In this document: positions 33,855 to 62,604 of the stretch, one piece after another | Position numbering within the stretch: the first letter of the stretch is position 1 | Layout: every line of letters begins with the position of its first letter | Source: Pratylenchus scribneri | Taxonomy: Eukaryota > Nematoda > Chromadorea > Rhabditida > Pratylenchidae | DNA: 64,000 nucleotides | Reading direction: 5' to 3' | Assembly: GCA_030063045.1 (NCBI GenBank) | Contig: JAQSEB010000093.1 | Span: 868,001-932,000 of the forward strand | Notes under the pieces: model-generated | Told to the model about the DNA's origin: nothing | The model's input: only the letters and a program-made list of their open reading frames with translations | Databases searched by the model: none | Program-made: the position numbers and the translations under genes

Positions 33855-34185
33855 ACCTTGAGCCATTCTTTTTGGCCAATAACCCTTCGAGGCAATTACC
33901 AATCGAGGAAGGCTATGTACCATTTGAAAGCCTAAAGTGTCCTCTAAAAAGTTGCTAATTTGAATTTAATAAAATTCGGCTTTAATAAAAGCTACAAGCC
34001 TATGAATATAATAAACCAGAATTTTCCGATGGACGAAAAAAGCTGCTTATTTTACAAATTATTTTAACATTTCAAAAATAATTAGATAAGCCACTTTATA
34101 GAGGACATTTAGGGCTTTCAAATGGCATATCGCCTTCCTGAATTGGTTACTTCCTTCTTGAGATATGACCAAAAGAACAGCACAG
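33855..34185. mobile_element. Family A MITE, copy 13, between GPCR and PMCA
   Basis: Full-length copy. It sits just beyond the PMCA 3' end, near 34224. Confidence 0.8.
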
Positions 34186-34503
34186 AGTAATCTGGATTAG
34201 CCTTTTTGGGGAAACAAATTTATTTTGACGGCTGACAAAAACATTCAAATATCCAAACATTCAAAAAGGAAAAATAAATTCACAAATTAGCAGAGCAGAT
34301 TTTGGCACAGGGAAAAGTGGGGAAGTAATATAGAATTATGGAAATTATGAGCAAAAAAAATTGGGGAAAATTTGTGAAAATTGGGAGAGGGGGAATACCC
34401 GCATCGATTGGTGTCAATTTTTGAGGGAAATGGCAAAAATTTCCTCAAAATTTGACGTAAAAAAAGGTGAAAGGGCAACATCGTCCGAATTTCTTTTCGA
34501 CAT

Positions 34504-49295
<14,792 letters not shown>

Positions 49296-52200
49296 TTTTA
49301 ATTGATTTAATTCAATTCAAAATGTTGAAAGTTGCATAAAATTGATGGAAAGAATGAAGGGAAGAACAGCACCAAAAAAAGGGGAAGAGGCGAAATGGGC
49401 AAGTGAGAAGTGGGGAAGAAGGCCAGAATATGTTGTTTTTTGCTGCTTTCTGTGCCACCGCCAAAATTATTTCGTGCCTTTTGCTGAAATTTGTCGAATG
49501 GCGCGAAAACACCCAAAAATTGGGGGATTCTGAAAAATGAATATGAATTTTATCAAAAAAGGAGCATTGATTAATAATGGTAAAAGGAATTGATTCAGGT
49601 CAAATATTTTGGCCATATAAGGAAGAGGATTTGGGATTGGGATTGACATAGAGAGTTAAGCTACGGCGAAAGATGGCTAACGTAGGGAATAAATTTTAAT
49701 ATAGGAGAATTTTAGCAAATTTTGGGTCAAAATATTTTGGCCATACAGAGAGAGAGGATTTAGCTTGACATATTGGCTTAAGTAGAAGGAGACTAGAAAT
49801 GAGGGATAAATTCTTAAATATGAGTCAATTTTTTAATCTAAAATATCCCAGTTTTTCAACAAATTAAAAAGTTACTATTGCTAAAATGAGAAGCGCAACT
49901 TAGAGCAAAGCTTCGTAATGCTTTAAGCATTGAATCATTTTTAATGATTTTAATGCCGATGGAACAGATGGCCGCGCGTCAAGTTGGCCTGGGCAATATT
50001 TGGGGTCGGGGTCGGGGCCTGGACCTATAGAAATTAAATATATATCTTTTGAAAATATATAAAATTCGAAATGAAATATTCAGCGTTTGAAATAATGGCT
50101 CTTGAGGCCATCTTTTAAAGCCAATTTGATCAAATTTTGAGAGAATAAATCAGCAGAGCACAATTTTCGCGTGATGCGCTGCCATGGTGATTCAGAGAAT
50201 GTTTTGTGTGTTTTTTTTTTGTTTAGAGGGCAAAAAGGAAATTTATGGAGGGGAAGAACAATGGACAAAAAAAAGTGAGGGGAATTGTGGACGCAAAATG
50301 ATCGATTTTAAATGGCCAATTTTGGAAATAAATGAAAAGGGCCATTGCCCAGAGAACATGTCCAAGGGCAAAACATTATTTTAAAAAGGGCAATGGCAAG
50401 ATTTTTGGGACCAAAATTGCTTAAAATTGTCAATGGCACTATTTAAAGTTAAAATAAGATTTAAATGGACAATTTTCAGATTTTTGAATATGGCATATTT
50501 AAGAGCCAAATTATGCTTTTAAATCTTTAAACGGCATAACTTTAGGCCAAAATATGGTTAAAAATGCCAATGGGGCCTAATATTTTTTAAAAAAGAGTAT
50601 GGCAGAATTTCGTGATAAAATATAATTTTTTAAATTTACAATGGCACGATTATGGGCCAATATAATTAAATTGAATAATGGATGGCATAATTTTAGGGTC
50701 AAAATATGTTTTAAAATGGTCAATATCGACTTTGAGCTTAAAAATAGCCAAGGATCACAATTCTGAACCAAAATATGGTTAATAAAATGACAAATTGAGC
50801 AATGATACAAACAAATTTCTGAAAATAGTCTAAAATTGCCTTATTAGGTATAAACTCAAAAGGTTTTGCCTAGTGGCCGACTCATTCAAATAAAAATTCA
50901 TAAAAATTCCAAAAATTATTTTTAGTATGATGTGAAAATATATGCCTTATGCCTTTTTTACTGCTGCTCACCCTTTCCACAATTTATTTATTACGTCAAT
51001 GCCAAGAATGGATTCTTGGAGGGGAAATGGGGAAAGGGTAAATTTGATTAAAAATTTGGATGGAAAAAAGGGGCAAAATGGGTAAAAGAAGGGATGAAAG
51101 CAATTTTTGCGTTTTCTTTTATTAAACTCAATTGAATGGATGAATAGAATCAAAGATCCAAATTGAACCAAAAAATAATTGACTTATAGGGAAAAACAAT
51201 TTTTTGAATGGTAAAATTACATGAAATAGAACTGTTTCAGAACCATGGGCCATTCTTTTGGTCATAGCTCGAGAAGGAAGCAACCAATTCAGGAAGGCGA
51301 TAAGCTATTTGAAAGCCCTAAATATCCTCGAAAAAGTGGCTTTTTCTCATTTTTGAAATATTAAAACAATTTGTAAAATGAAATGGCTTTTCCTCAACAA
51401 ATTCGGGTTTATTACACTCAAATTTATGTAATTTTTCTAAAAGTCTAGGGTTCTTACAAATTTTAAAGCCACTTTTTAGCGTATATTTTAGGCTTTCGAA
51501 TTGCATCTCGCCTTTCTAAATTGATAATTGCCTCATTGAGCTATGACCAAAAAGAATAGCTAAGGGTTATGAAATGTCCAATAACCTAATAAATAAATTG
51601 CAGGCGGCTTTGATGTCAACAAAAAATTAATTTTTTTTTTGCTATGCAAAAATTGATCGGCAAAATTAAAAAGATGAGAAAAGGGGGAGGATTAAAGAAG
51701 AAGATGAAGCCTTTTATTGACGGAAACAGAAGGACAGGAGTGCAAGGGCACCCATATTAAATTCGCCCGAGGCAATAAATGGAGGGAGGAGGCCTTCAAA
51801 CTTATAAATTGAAAAAATGCGGACATCCATATAGCCTCAGGACAGGAGGGTGGCTGGCCAAATATCATATATAAAAATGCTGGGACGGCGGTGGCGGCAT
51901 TTTTGGCGCGCGTCAAACAAAGTGGATTTGGGGAAATGGGGGAAGAAAATTGATTGGCCTCTGAAGGGTTGGTTGAAATTGGAATTGGGGGAATGGGAAA
52001 ATCCGCCTTTGGCACCAATCCGCACTCCAATCCATTTCCCATTACCACCGGGCCAGCCGTTCTCGTGTTCTCCCCCTTCTTTAGTGTGGCATGATGCATG
52101 CATATGCCAGCCGGCCTTCGGCATTTTCACCCGCGCAGTTTCCATGGCAGCCTCTTCTCAATGTATTCTCGGCCAAAATTCCCTATCTTCAGGCTATAAT

Positions 52201-52431
52201 GTTGGTATGCAAACCTCGAGAGGGGCGAACCAATAAAATTTCCTTACCAATAATTTATCAAATGGATTCAATTTGGAAGGAATTACGAATTCAAATTTAT
52301 TAAATTGTTCAGAGGTACTAATCAAAAGGGATGGCATAATTTTTTCAAAAAATTATCAATTTAAGTCCATCTGTCAGCAACTCTTACTAAAAGAGCGATT
52401 TTCTATGCATAAATCTATAGAATTATTAAAC
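49296..52431. other. Upstream region of PMCA, proximal part
   Basis: No gene recognised. It holds one family A copy, AT-rich unclassified sequence with many ATGGC words (50380-50800), and a GC-richer block at 51840-52200 (TTTTGGCGCGCGTCAAAC; CCGGGCCAGCCGTTC). That block could be a PMCA promoter or noncoding first exon on the minus strand. Confidence 0.45.
51240..51562. mobile_element. Family A MITE, copy 18
   Basis: Well preserved. Arms start GGGCCATTCTTTTGGTCATA and end TGACCAAAAAGAATAGC. Confidence 0.83.
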
Positions 52432-53048
52432 AGGCGGAATTATTCTGTAAGTTCGCCAGGCGGAATTATTCTAAGTTCGCCAGGCGGAATTATTCTATGT
52501 TCGCCAGGCGGAATTATTCTAAGTTCGCCAGGCGGAATTATTCTAAGTTCGCCAGGCGGAATTATTCTAAGTTCGCCAGGCGGAATTATTCTAAGTTCGC
52601 CAGGCGGAATTATTCTAAGTTCGCCAGGCGGAATTATTCTAAGTTCGCCAGGCGGAATTAAAACAGGCGGAATTATTCTAAGTTCGTCAGACGGAATTAA
52701 AACAGGCAGAATTATTCTAAGTTCGCCAGGCGGAATTATTCTAAGTTCGCCAGGCGGAATTATTCTAAGTTCGCCAGGCGGAATTATTCTAAGTTCGCCA
52801 GGCGGAATTAAAACAGGCGGAATTATTCTAAGTTCGTCAGACGGAATTAAAACAGGCAGAATTATTCTAAGTTCGCCAGGCGGAATTATTCTAAGTTCGC
52901 CAGGCGGAATTATTCTAAGTTCGCCAGGCGGAATTATTCTAAGTTCGCCAGGCGGAATTATTCTAAGTTCGCCAGGCGGAATTATTCTAAGTTCGCCAGG
53001 CGGAATTAAAACAGGCAGAATTATTCTAAGTTCGCCAGGCGAAATTAT
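52432..53048 (-). repeat. 24-bp satellite array 6, intergenic
   Basis: Reverse orientation. A block with AAGTTCGTCAGACGG and the short variant is present twice (52680 and 52830). The array sits in an open frame of 295 codons (SPGGIILS repeats) that has no other support as a gene. Confidence 0.95.
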
Positions 53049-54509
53049 CCTTATTTGTACAAATCTAAATGTTTATTTTTATAAAGCCACCGGTGACTCA
53101 ATTAATGAAACCAAAAGGAACTTTGATAATGTTCAATTTCTAACAGATAATTCAAAATAATTAAACCATGTGTCAAATTATGAACAAAATAATATTATTT
53201 TGCCTCAAAAATTGCGAGACGTCAAATTTTCTAGACAATTACTAAAAATTATTTTAGATCATTTTAATATTTTTCTCCATAACAAAAAAAGAAACAAAAA
53301 TGACTGGAAGGAAGGACACAGTAGAGATAGAGACAAATATGAATTACGAATAAAACCTATTATTAAAGGGGGGAAAGGGAGAGGAGGATCGATGTTTACC
53401 GTTCGGAAATTCCAACAATAACAATTTTTGAGGAGTGGACAATGTTCGACAGGCCCAGATTGGCCATACCCATTCGATTTACCCGGCCAGTTTGGGACAA
53501 AAAAGGTGAGCGAAAGGAAGGCACCGCCGACACTGGCACTAAATTGCCTATAAAGAGGAGGAAAACTGCTGGAAGGAATTGAAGTAAAGGAGGAAGGGAG
53601 GAAGGGATGGATGGCCAGGAAAGCACGAAGATTGGCATTGGCACACACGAAGATTGGCGTGGACGGGTGGAGAACTGGAGAAGGGGACAAGCAGCGGGAC
53701 AAAAATGTGAGGCGAATGGAGGATGTGAAGATTGGCCAATTGAAGAAAATGTTGAGGGGGAAGAGGAGGAGGGCACTTTAGGGCATTTTAGCCAAAAAAA
53801 AGGTGGAGAGGAAAATGTTGAGAAGGGAAGGAATGGGGGGCAATATGGATATTGGAATTTGGAATGTGCAAGGCTAATGGAAAAATTGTGCAGGAAAATG
53901 AGTGAGATTTGGGCGGATTTTCCGGCATAATTTTGTGCCTTGATTGGCCCTTGGGCCAATTTTTATATTGGTCCTCCAACCAAAATTGTTTGCCAAAATT
54001 GGAATGTGCCATTGGGCACACAACCATTCTTCTTCAATGGCCTCACATAAGGGGCCCTTAATTCAATTAAGGAGGAAGGGAAGGGGGAAAGAATGACAGA
54101 AATTGGATGGAATAGCATTTTGGAATTGGATGGATGGACGGCACACAAAACGCATTGAGAGGGGATTGTGGCCTGGGGCTGAATGCCATTTCTTCTTTTT
54201 ACTCCGTCAGTTGTGCCCATTCCATCGTTTTTGGCCAACACAAAAACTTCTTTGGCCAAAGGATTTAGGCAAATTGTTCCAAAAACGGAGAGGTGGAAGG
54301 GGATTAGCCCTCAAAATGAATGAGGGGAAAACAAACAATTGAATGTGGGAATGTGAATGGGGGAAGGGTTTTTGGCATTTTCGGGGTAAAAGGAACAAAA
54401 AGTTGGAAGGGCAAAATGTTTATGGTAAAGGGAGGGGATTTAGCGTGGGAGAATTCGAATGAATTGAACTGGAATAAGCAAATATTGGAGCAGTTCAAGT
54501 TGTTGCGGC

Positions 54510-54985
54510 CTATTTGCTTTCAAACGGTTATAACTCATCGAAGGATAAACCGATTTTGATAATTTTAGTATCAATTTAAAGAGAAAACTACAAGCTATTA
54601 AATCATAATAAATTTGTTTAGATTAGTTGAAAATTAATTGAATTATGCTCAAAAAAAGGCAAAGATTTCGCTAATCCAATTTATACTGAACTCACGCGCT
54701 TCAAACGATTACAATTCATTTAATACTGAACCGATTTCGATAATTTTTGTATCAAATTAAAGGAAAAACATAATGCTCTCGAAAATAAATTTAAATTAAT
54801 TCAGAATTGGCCGAGTTTAACTCAAAAAACCCCGGAATGTTTTCTCATACAATGGTAAAAGTCATTTTTAATGATTTTTGAGCACAATTTTATCAATTCG
54901 GAGAACCAATTTAAAAAAAAGTTCTCTTTTGATAATAAAGAGTTATAGTCAATCACGACCAGCCTGTGGGGTTTACCGAAATTGG
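54510..54985. repeat. Family D, copy 7, two overlapping elements
   Basis: Two left arms follow each other (AACGGTTATAACTCATCGAA and AACGATTACAATTCATTTAA). One copy therefore seems inserted in or duplicated onto another. Confidence 0.62.
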
Positions 54986-56334
54986 GGGATTTAATTTTGA
55001 CATTGAACTACCTTTTAAATAGACGAAATACTCGGGGAGATTTGGATTTTGGAATGGACTGTACGACCCAAATTCATCCCATTTGATTGCTCAATTGAAC
55101 ACCCAAATTCACATTATTTTAGTGCGCACCGCCAATTCCATTCCCGTCACCGACCAAATGAAAACCAACTAAAACCGCCAAACATCATCGACTTCAGCCT
55201 ATTTTTCCCCATTCTCGCGATCGGCCCAATCCCCCCTCCGGGTTCGTTCGTATTTTTCTCCCCGTTTTTAACGGCGACCGATCTTCCCTTGTCCCTCCGG
55301 GCGAGAACTTAAATCAGCCACCCCCCCCCCAACCCGTTTAATTGCGTCAATTGTCTTCCCAATAAAACCACCAAAATTTTGTGACCACCATAACAAAATG
55401 GAAATCCGCTACCTTCTGCCAATGTTTTTATTTTTGGAGGGCAAAAAGTACGTCAAATGATGTGGGTGATAATACTAAAATGGCAAATTTGGATTTGGGG
55501 AGATTTTGAATAAATTCACAATCAAATAAATAAAATGGAAAAACCACAACGACTAAAATGGAAATGGTAATTTTTGGCAGGCAATCTGTGCAAAATATGT
55601 TTACATTTGTGTTCAAAACAGGCGGAAGGGGAAAAGGAAATTATGGCAATTATTTTAGTTTTATTTTATTATTGAAAAATTAGCATTTTTTGGGAAGAGA
55701 AATTCATTTGGGAGCGAGGCTTCAATATCGCCTTTAGGCATTGAATGGTCATCCATATTCAAGAAACCATATTTTCGCTAAAAGGATGAATCATCCAATG
55801 ACCAAAAAACTTGGCTCTTCAAAATGACATCTAATTAATCCAAAACGGTTTTTTAATGTATCATTATCATGAGTTATTTTGTGGCAAATTGGTTATGTCC
55901 AAAACTCGTTTTTGGGGCCATAAAACATAGTCAATTTGAGGCTATATTTAAAAATTATAAATGATTTTTGAAGGCAATTTGATAATATTTATTTTTGCAT
56001 TAGCGGACAAATAATTAATTTTTAGGGCAATTTAATGCAATTTTCACAATTATTTTAAAAATAATATGAATTAGGAAAGGAAAGGAAGGAGAAGGAGGAG
56101 AGGATTGCGCGGATTAATTGTTTTCGATTTGGATTGTTTGGGTTTTTGATCGAATTGTGCAAATCCATTTTGCTCATTTCCCACCCCCGCTTCCATATAA
56201 TCGTCTTCTACCAAGTCTATTACGGAGATTTATTTATAAGATAAGAAAAAAGGGGGCATAAACAAATGGATTGGATTTTGGATTGGTGAATGGTGGAGAT
56301 TACATGTGAACATTGAACACCAATTTTGGGGGCG

Positions 56335-56665
56335 CGGTTATTTGTCGCCATAATAACTCATCAATGACTGAACCAATTTTTGTTTATTTTCTAAACAAAT
56401 TAAAGATCAAACTGTTTTTTTATCGAATGATATAAATTTTATTTAAATTGACTTAAATATCTCATTTAAATTGATCTTTACTATGGATTAGTTATGGATT
56501 AGCCAATCAGTGCTTTTTTGGGCATAACTTCAACAATTTTAGGCCAATTTGAATAAAATTATTATCATTCGATAGCCAAAAGTCTGCTCCTTAATTTGAT
56601 ACTAAAATCATTAAAATTGATTCAGTCCCCGATGAATTATTACAAGCGGCGGCAAGTTGGATCGA
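56335..56665. repeat. Family D inverted repeat, copy 8
   Basis: Both outer ends are visible (GCGGTTATTTGTCGCC, ACAAGCGGCGGCAAGTTGG). Confidence 0.72.
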
Positions 56666-57363
56666 TTATTTTTGGGAAAAGAAGGCGGAAAGTTTGTTGA
56701 TATTTTTATTGTTGAATTGAGCCAACCAGCCGAAACCCAAAGGTAACTAAAACACCTTTTTTGGTGAACGATTACCCAAATCTCCCACCTATCTCCTCCA
56801 CCATTTAGGCCGTCGCGCCCAATTGAACTACTATTTTGAACCCTCGTTTTGAAGGACGATTAAAAGAGGAGGGAATTTCACCTTTTTATGTTCATGATCG
56901 GCGCTGGAGGGAAGGCTAAAACCTGAATTAAAGAGGAGGAAAAGGGCAAAAGATGGATTGATTGGTGGCGGACGATTTGCTGCCCCCCTCGGGTGTTGTA
57001 AATTGGGGGAAATTTTTCGCGAATAATTGTGATGAAAATGCTGCTGGGTGGGTGGGAATGGGAATTTTGGAATGGATGAAACGGCAAAATGGCGAAAAGG
57101 GGATAAAACGGTGGTAGATAGGGCAATTATTATTGGAGGCCGATTATTATGTGTGTTTTTGTTGTTTTCAATTGGACCGAAAATCGCCTGGCCCGATCAA
57201 TTTTTATGGGATGACTCCCAAAAAAGGCCATTATCGACGAATGGAATGTGAAGGAGGGAGGGGGGATAATCCGCGCATTCCAACGCATACATTTTAGGAT
57301 TGAACATCAAAAATGGCAAATTAAAATTCCAAAGGAAGAGTGAAGAGAGGCCATTCAGCATCT

Positions 57364-57667
57364 GGGCCATTTCTTTTGGTCATATCTCAACAAGATATCA
57401 AGAAATACAGGAAAGCGATATGCCCTTTGAAAGCTAAAAGTATCCTCCTAAAAAGTGGCTTAAAAATTTTTATAAAATTCTTCTTTGTAAAAAAAGTTAA
57501 ATAACTTTGCGTGCCCGAATATTTTGAGGAAAAACTGCTTATTTTACAAATTGTGTTAATATTCAAAAATTAGTGAGTCCACTTTTTAGAGGACATTTAG
57601 GACTTTCAAATGACATGTACCTTTCTGAATTTGGTAGCTTCTTTCGCGAATTATGGCCAAAAGAACG
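57364..57667. mobile_element. Family A MITE, copy 19
   Basis: Both arms are present (GGTCATATCTCAACAAG, AATTATGGCCAAAAGAA); the centre is moderately diverged. Confidence 0.78.
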
Positions 57668-58566
57668 GCTCAAAGAGTAATGAAATAGGGGTACTAATGT
57701 ACCGTGATGGATACATCTTTTAGTTTGGTCTCCAATTTGCGCATCATTACAAATTTTGAAAGCCAAATCTGGCCATTGAATGTTCAGCTAATGCGGAAAT
57801 ATGATCTCAGAAATATGGGTAACTCCTTTTAAATACGCTTTTTTGGCCATAATTATTTTAAACTGATCTAATTTTTTCTACAAATTCGATAGATTTCATC
57901 CATCTCTTTCATTAGGCATCAAATAAAATGAAAATGTTTTATGGCCTAAAGCTTTATAAAATCTCGCATCGGATTGCTCCCACAAAAGCATTATATGGAT
58001 TTGTATTACACTGATGACTGATGAGAGTGGATAAATTTATTGGATTTGTACAATAAGAATTTATGGATGGATTCACTTCTGATCGTCAAAATCAAAGGGA
58101 ATGAATACATTTTTGATTGAATTGAATTGAAAATTGGATTACACTGACTGAGTGAAGATTGTCAGCCATTGAATGTGCTGCGCAGTCCTCGGCCATTTGT
58201 TTGCATTATTCCGGCCCGCGAGCCAGCCGAGTGGCCAAATCGCCCATCCATTCCATGCGATCGACCAGTCACCACCCGCCATCACCACCGGCCGAATGGA
58301 CACGATGGCCATTCCATCAACAATTTCCGTTGGCCCCCATTCTCGACCATTTCCCGAACAAAACAATGGAAGGGGAAGAGGGGGGACCATTCCCGACAAT
58401 CCCCCCCCCCCCCCTTCAATTCCATCCATTCAATTTTCTAATAAAACGTTGAATTGGTAAATATGTGATGATGTGACCAGCAGCAATTTGTGATTTTTAT
58501 TCATTCAAGGAAGAAAAAGTAAGAGTGATTTACAGTAATTGGTTCATTTTCAAAGAAAGTGAATAG

Positions 58567-58860
58567 ATTTTTGTCCATAGATCATCAGTGAAGCAATAAT
58601 CAATCTGATGAGAAGAGGATATATCATTTTGAAAGACAAGTGTCCTTTACAATTTGGTCATTTTTGAGTTTTATAAAATCTAGGTTGTAAAAAAGTTACA
58701 TGTCTTTGAGTGAGTATAATAAAGCAGAATTTTATTTTAAAAATGGTCTAACAATTAAAAAAAGAAAAGACACTTTTGAGGGCATTTATGGTCTTTTTTA
58801 TTAGTGCATATTGAATTCTGAATTCGTTGTTTCTCCGTTGAGCTGCTACAAACAATCTTT
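58567..58860. mobile_element. Family A MITE, copy 20, strongly diverged
   Basis: The most degraded copy: GTCCATAGATCATCAGTG and AAGTTACATGTCTTTGAG are the clearest landmarks. It abuts satellite array 7. Confidence 0.55.
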
Positions 58861-58965
58861 TAAGTGCTCAATTGTGCTTGACTAATAATAAATTTAATTA
58901 AAATATTCTGTCTGTTCAGCGAAAAATATTTCGTCCTTTTTAGCTATAAGAATAATATCACCTAT

Positions 58966-59581
58966 TTTTAATTCTACTTGTTTTAAATCCGCCTGGCGAA
59001 CTTAGAATAATTCCGCCTGTTTTAATTCCGCCTGGCGAACTTAGAATAATTCCGCCTGTTTTAATTCCGCCTGGCGAACTTAGAATAATTCCGCCTGTTT
59101 TAATTCCGCCTGGTGAACTTAGAATAATTCCGCCTGTTTTAATTCCGCCTGGCGAACTTAGAATAATTCCGCCTATTTTAATTCCGCCTGGCGAACTTAG
59201 AATAATTCCGCCTGTTTTAATTCCGCCTGGTGAACTTAGAATAATTCCGCCTGTTTTAATTCCGCCTGGCGAGCTTAGAATAATTCCGCCTGTTTTAATT
59301 CCGCCTGGCGAACTTAGAATAATTCCGCCTGTTTTAATTCCGCCTGGCGAACTTAGAATAATTCCGCCTGTTTTAATTCCGCCTGGCGAACTTAGAATAA
59401 TTCCGCCTGTTTTAATTCCGCCTGGCGAACTTAGAATAATTCCGCCTGGCGAACTTAGAATAATTCCGCCTGGCGAACTTAGAATAATTCCACCTGGCGA
59501 ACTTAATTCCGCCTGGCGAACTTAGAATAATTCCGCCTGTTTTAATTTCGCTTGGCGAACTTAGAATAATTCCGCCTATTT
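58966..59581 (+). repeat. 24-bp satellite array 7, intergenic
   Basis: Almost wholly the 39-bp composite form (long and short unit alternating) for its first 480 bp, then plain 24-bp units. TTTTTAGCTATAAG precedes it, similar to the AGCTAG flank of other arrays. Confidence 0.95.
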
Positions 59582-61471
59582 TTAGCATTTTTCAACTTTA
59601 CTCACACTCAATTAAGATTAATGGTTGGGAACAAAAAAAAATTTTGTGGAAAATAATTGAAAAATTAATTAAAAATAATATTTTTTATATTTTTTAAAAA
59701 TTATTTTCCATCAAATCAAAACTCCTGCTTCCTTTTCAATTTACTAATGAAAATAAATACAAATTCTTTCTCATTTCCATTTTTAAAAGCATTTTTCTTT
59801 CATCAAATTCCATACTGTTTTATAAAGTGCACATTTTTGTTTCTTCCTATCATTCCGTCGTCCATCACCAAATATAAAAGATAAATTAAATTCTTCCACA
59901 TATAGAAATCAAACTAACTTTTATTGATAAAAATTCTGTTTTTTTCGCCATTTCGTTGCCTCTCTGGGTTGGGCGATTGTCCGCAACATAAAAAAATGGA
60001 TAACACCCACGTTTCACTTTTTCTTGCGATTATCGACTTTCCTTCCATCAGAGGGAAAAAGAACAAAAATTTATTAGTCTAAAAGAACAGAGTTGAGCGT
60101 AAAAGCTTGAGTGAGAGGTTTCTCATAAGGCCAGAGAATGGAGAACTTGGCCAATATCCACAGGCACTTGTTTTTAACGCCTTTCTCATATTATTTTGCC
60201 TTTCTTTTATCTTCTGGGCCATTTATCCCCTTTTACATTTTCATTCATTCCCGTTCAAATCCTTTTGTCACATACAGTATTTCAGCGGTAGAATTTGCCC
60301 CACGGCTTTTTCCTTTGTCACCTTTTTCTTTGTCTTCTGCTGCTGGTTCTGCTGGGCCTTTTTATATTCAACTCCCCGTTCAATTCCTATTCCTCAAAAT
60401 GTCAATGGGCAATCCTCCTCGAAACTTGGCTAAATTTATTTATAGTTGATCAACGGAGAAATATTCGCTAATTTGGAGGATTCATCCCATCTTGCGAAAA
60501 ACTATCTCCTCTTGAAATTAGTCCCATCGGTGCCAAAATCCTAAATTTTAATTCATTCGATCCCCGGTCAAGGGCCATATTCCCTAAATTTGCCTGTGCC
60601 ATAAATCGTAAATCCATTAACCATCATCAAAATCCTTCTTCATCAAAAGAGGGGGTATGTCTATGTGCCATAAATTTGTCTGTTCCTTCCATAAATCCAT
60701 CTACCCCACCCCCTTTCAAAATTCTTCATTCCCTTTCATCTGCTGAAGGGCTTAACCCTCTAAATTTCTCCCCTTTCCAAAAGAGTGGCACAGAGGCAAT
60801 GGCCGGTGCCATCGTTTTGTTTCCAGGCCAACCGCCAAAGTGGGGCGAAGGCGAACATGAATGCGCACCTCCCCTCCCGCTTTTTTTTCACTTTATATGG
60901 GTGAAAGTTTTTGGACGGAAAGAGGCGAGAAATACACAAATGAGGGGGCACGTGAAAAGAGTGAAAAGAAGGCAGCCTCGCCCACCGCCGCCGATGTGTT
61001 TGCGCCCACATTGGCCCCACTGCCAGTGGGGGTTTTGTGTTGCCTGGGCTCTAAATGTGTGTGCGGTGCGACTGCGGCCATGGTCGATGGTTGGGGGACT
61101 TTGGGCTGTGGGCGGCTGGTTGGTTGGTTGTCTATGGCTCCCAACAGCGACGGAATCGACCACTTTCTTTCAGAGTAGATTGATGCAGTTTTACGTGTGT
61201 TCCCCCACTTCGCCCAATATTCCTTCTCTCTCCACCCTTTTTTTTGTTATTTTTCCCGATTACCCCCAATTTTTCTCCTTCGATTTTTAATAGTTTCCCG
61301 TTGATTTTTCATTTTTCTTCGTTCATTTTTGAACAAATTTATGGCATAAAATTGTGCAATTAGCCAATTTTTTCGCTAATTATTTTTTATTCCCTACATA
61401 TTCAAGTTATTTCCTTCCGTAATATATCTGGATTTTGACTTCGGCAAAATAGTACGTTTCAGTGCCACCAT

Positions 61472-61785
61472 TACAGTACCTAGCCCACCCTTTTATTTTT
61501 AACTTAAATTAATTAGACAAAGGCCAATCTGCGAAAGCCATATATCACTGGAAACAACAAAGAGGCTCCTAAAATTTGGCCTTTTTAAATGTAAGGAAAT
61601 TCTAAAAAAAAGTAGATGTCATTGAGTAAACCGATATTTGAGGAAAAGTCATTTTTATTATTTTTCATAAAATAAGCCACCTTTTAGAGGACATTTAGGG
61701 CTTTCAAATGGTAAATCCCCTTCCAAAATTGGTTGCTTCTTTTTTCGAGATATGGCCAAAAGAATTGCCCCCAGTTACTGAAATA
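61472..61785. mobile_element. Family A MITE, copy 21
   Basis: The left terminus CAGTACCTAGCCC and the right terminus CCCAGTTACTG are visible. Inner landmarks are intact on the right. Confidence 0.78.
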
Positions 61786-62596
61786 ACGGTAATACTGGTG
61801 CCATTTAATACTAATTTATGCCGTAATTCCTTTTTATTCTACACTTATTCAAATTATTTCATTCCAATCGTCATCGTGATTCTCGGCTTCTCCTCCAACA
61901 TTTACCCCATTCCTTCACCCCATATACCCCTGCCTTTTTCAATCCTTGCTCCTTCGCCCTAATTTTCTTCTCTTCATTCAATCCGCCAGCCAGCCACCGA
62001 ACACAATCCGCTTCAGCCTCCTCCCTTTAAGCCATCAGTTGCCTCCAATTCCCACTTTGTTCCTTCATTCCTCCAAACTCAGTTGCCCCCACCCCCTCCC
62101 CGGGGGCGTTCGCCTCCCTTTCCACCGCCGCCAGCGGCGACATCGCCTCCTCCCCACCGACGTATTCGACGTACTAATCCGCCACTCCGATGCACACATA
62201 GAAGACACGAATGCCATATCCCTTCAGTTCCATTCCCTTCAATTCCCATTCCCTTTCGAACATTATGGCCACAATTCATTCATTCAGTCAGCCGCCGCCC
62301 TCGTCCCCCGTCAACTGCCACCATTTTGCGTTATTTTTTCTCTTTCCCATTCACAGAGCAGAGCATTTTCATTCCCACCCGCCTTTGTGTTTTTCCACCA
62401 ACATAAAGCCTCCCCTCTTTAGCCCCCTCCTTTTCATTCCGCCACCTCCATGTTCCTCCGTTTCTCAGTCAGCCGGCCACTCTCGAGTCTCGACCAGTCG
62501 ATGCCGTGCCATTTTCATTGGCCGCCACTTTTTCCCTCCTTATTTGCCATTCCCTTCCCCTTTCTTATTTTCTCCTTTACCGAATAGAAGTCCGTG

Positions 62597-62604
62597 TGAC
62601 GTCA
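62597..62604. promoter_or_regulatory. Consensus CRE palindrome upstream of the secreted-protein gene
   Basis: TGACGTCA, the binding site of CREB/ATF factors, occurs 137 bp before the start codon at 62741. One 8-bp match can arise by chance, so function is only suggested by position. Confidence 0.25.

Larger units (their letters stand above)
53049..58965. other. Gene-poor spacer
   Basis: Includes a purine-rich stretch (53570-53930, GGAAGGGAGGAAGGGATGG), two family D regions, one family A copy, and GC-richer patches at 55130-55320 and 58160-58410. A possible short exon lies at 53439-53504 (plus strand, MFDRPRLAIPIRFTRPVWDK before a GTGAGC donor), but no partner exon was found. Long pyrimidine- or purine-driven open frames are not credible genes. 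Confidence 0.45.

Noticed and set aside
52273..53160. 295-codon open frame of SPGGIILS repeats as a gene
   Set aside because: The frame is open only because the satellite unit is 24 bp. The same sequence recurs in introns of two genes in either orientation.
53396..53959. 187-codon minus-strand open frame
   Set aside because: It lies opposite a purine-rich stretch, has low-complexity Ser/Pro/Phe composition and no domain, and competing frames are open on both strands.
60676..61290. 204-codon open frame in the pyrimidine-rich region
   Set aside because: Several overlapping frames are open at once and composition is driven by base bias. No homology, signal or splice structure seen.
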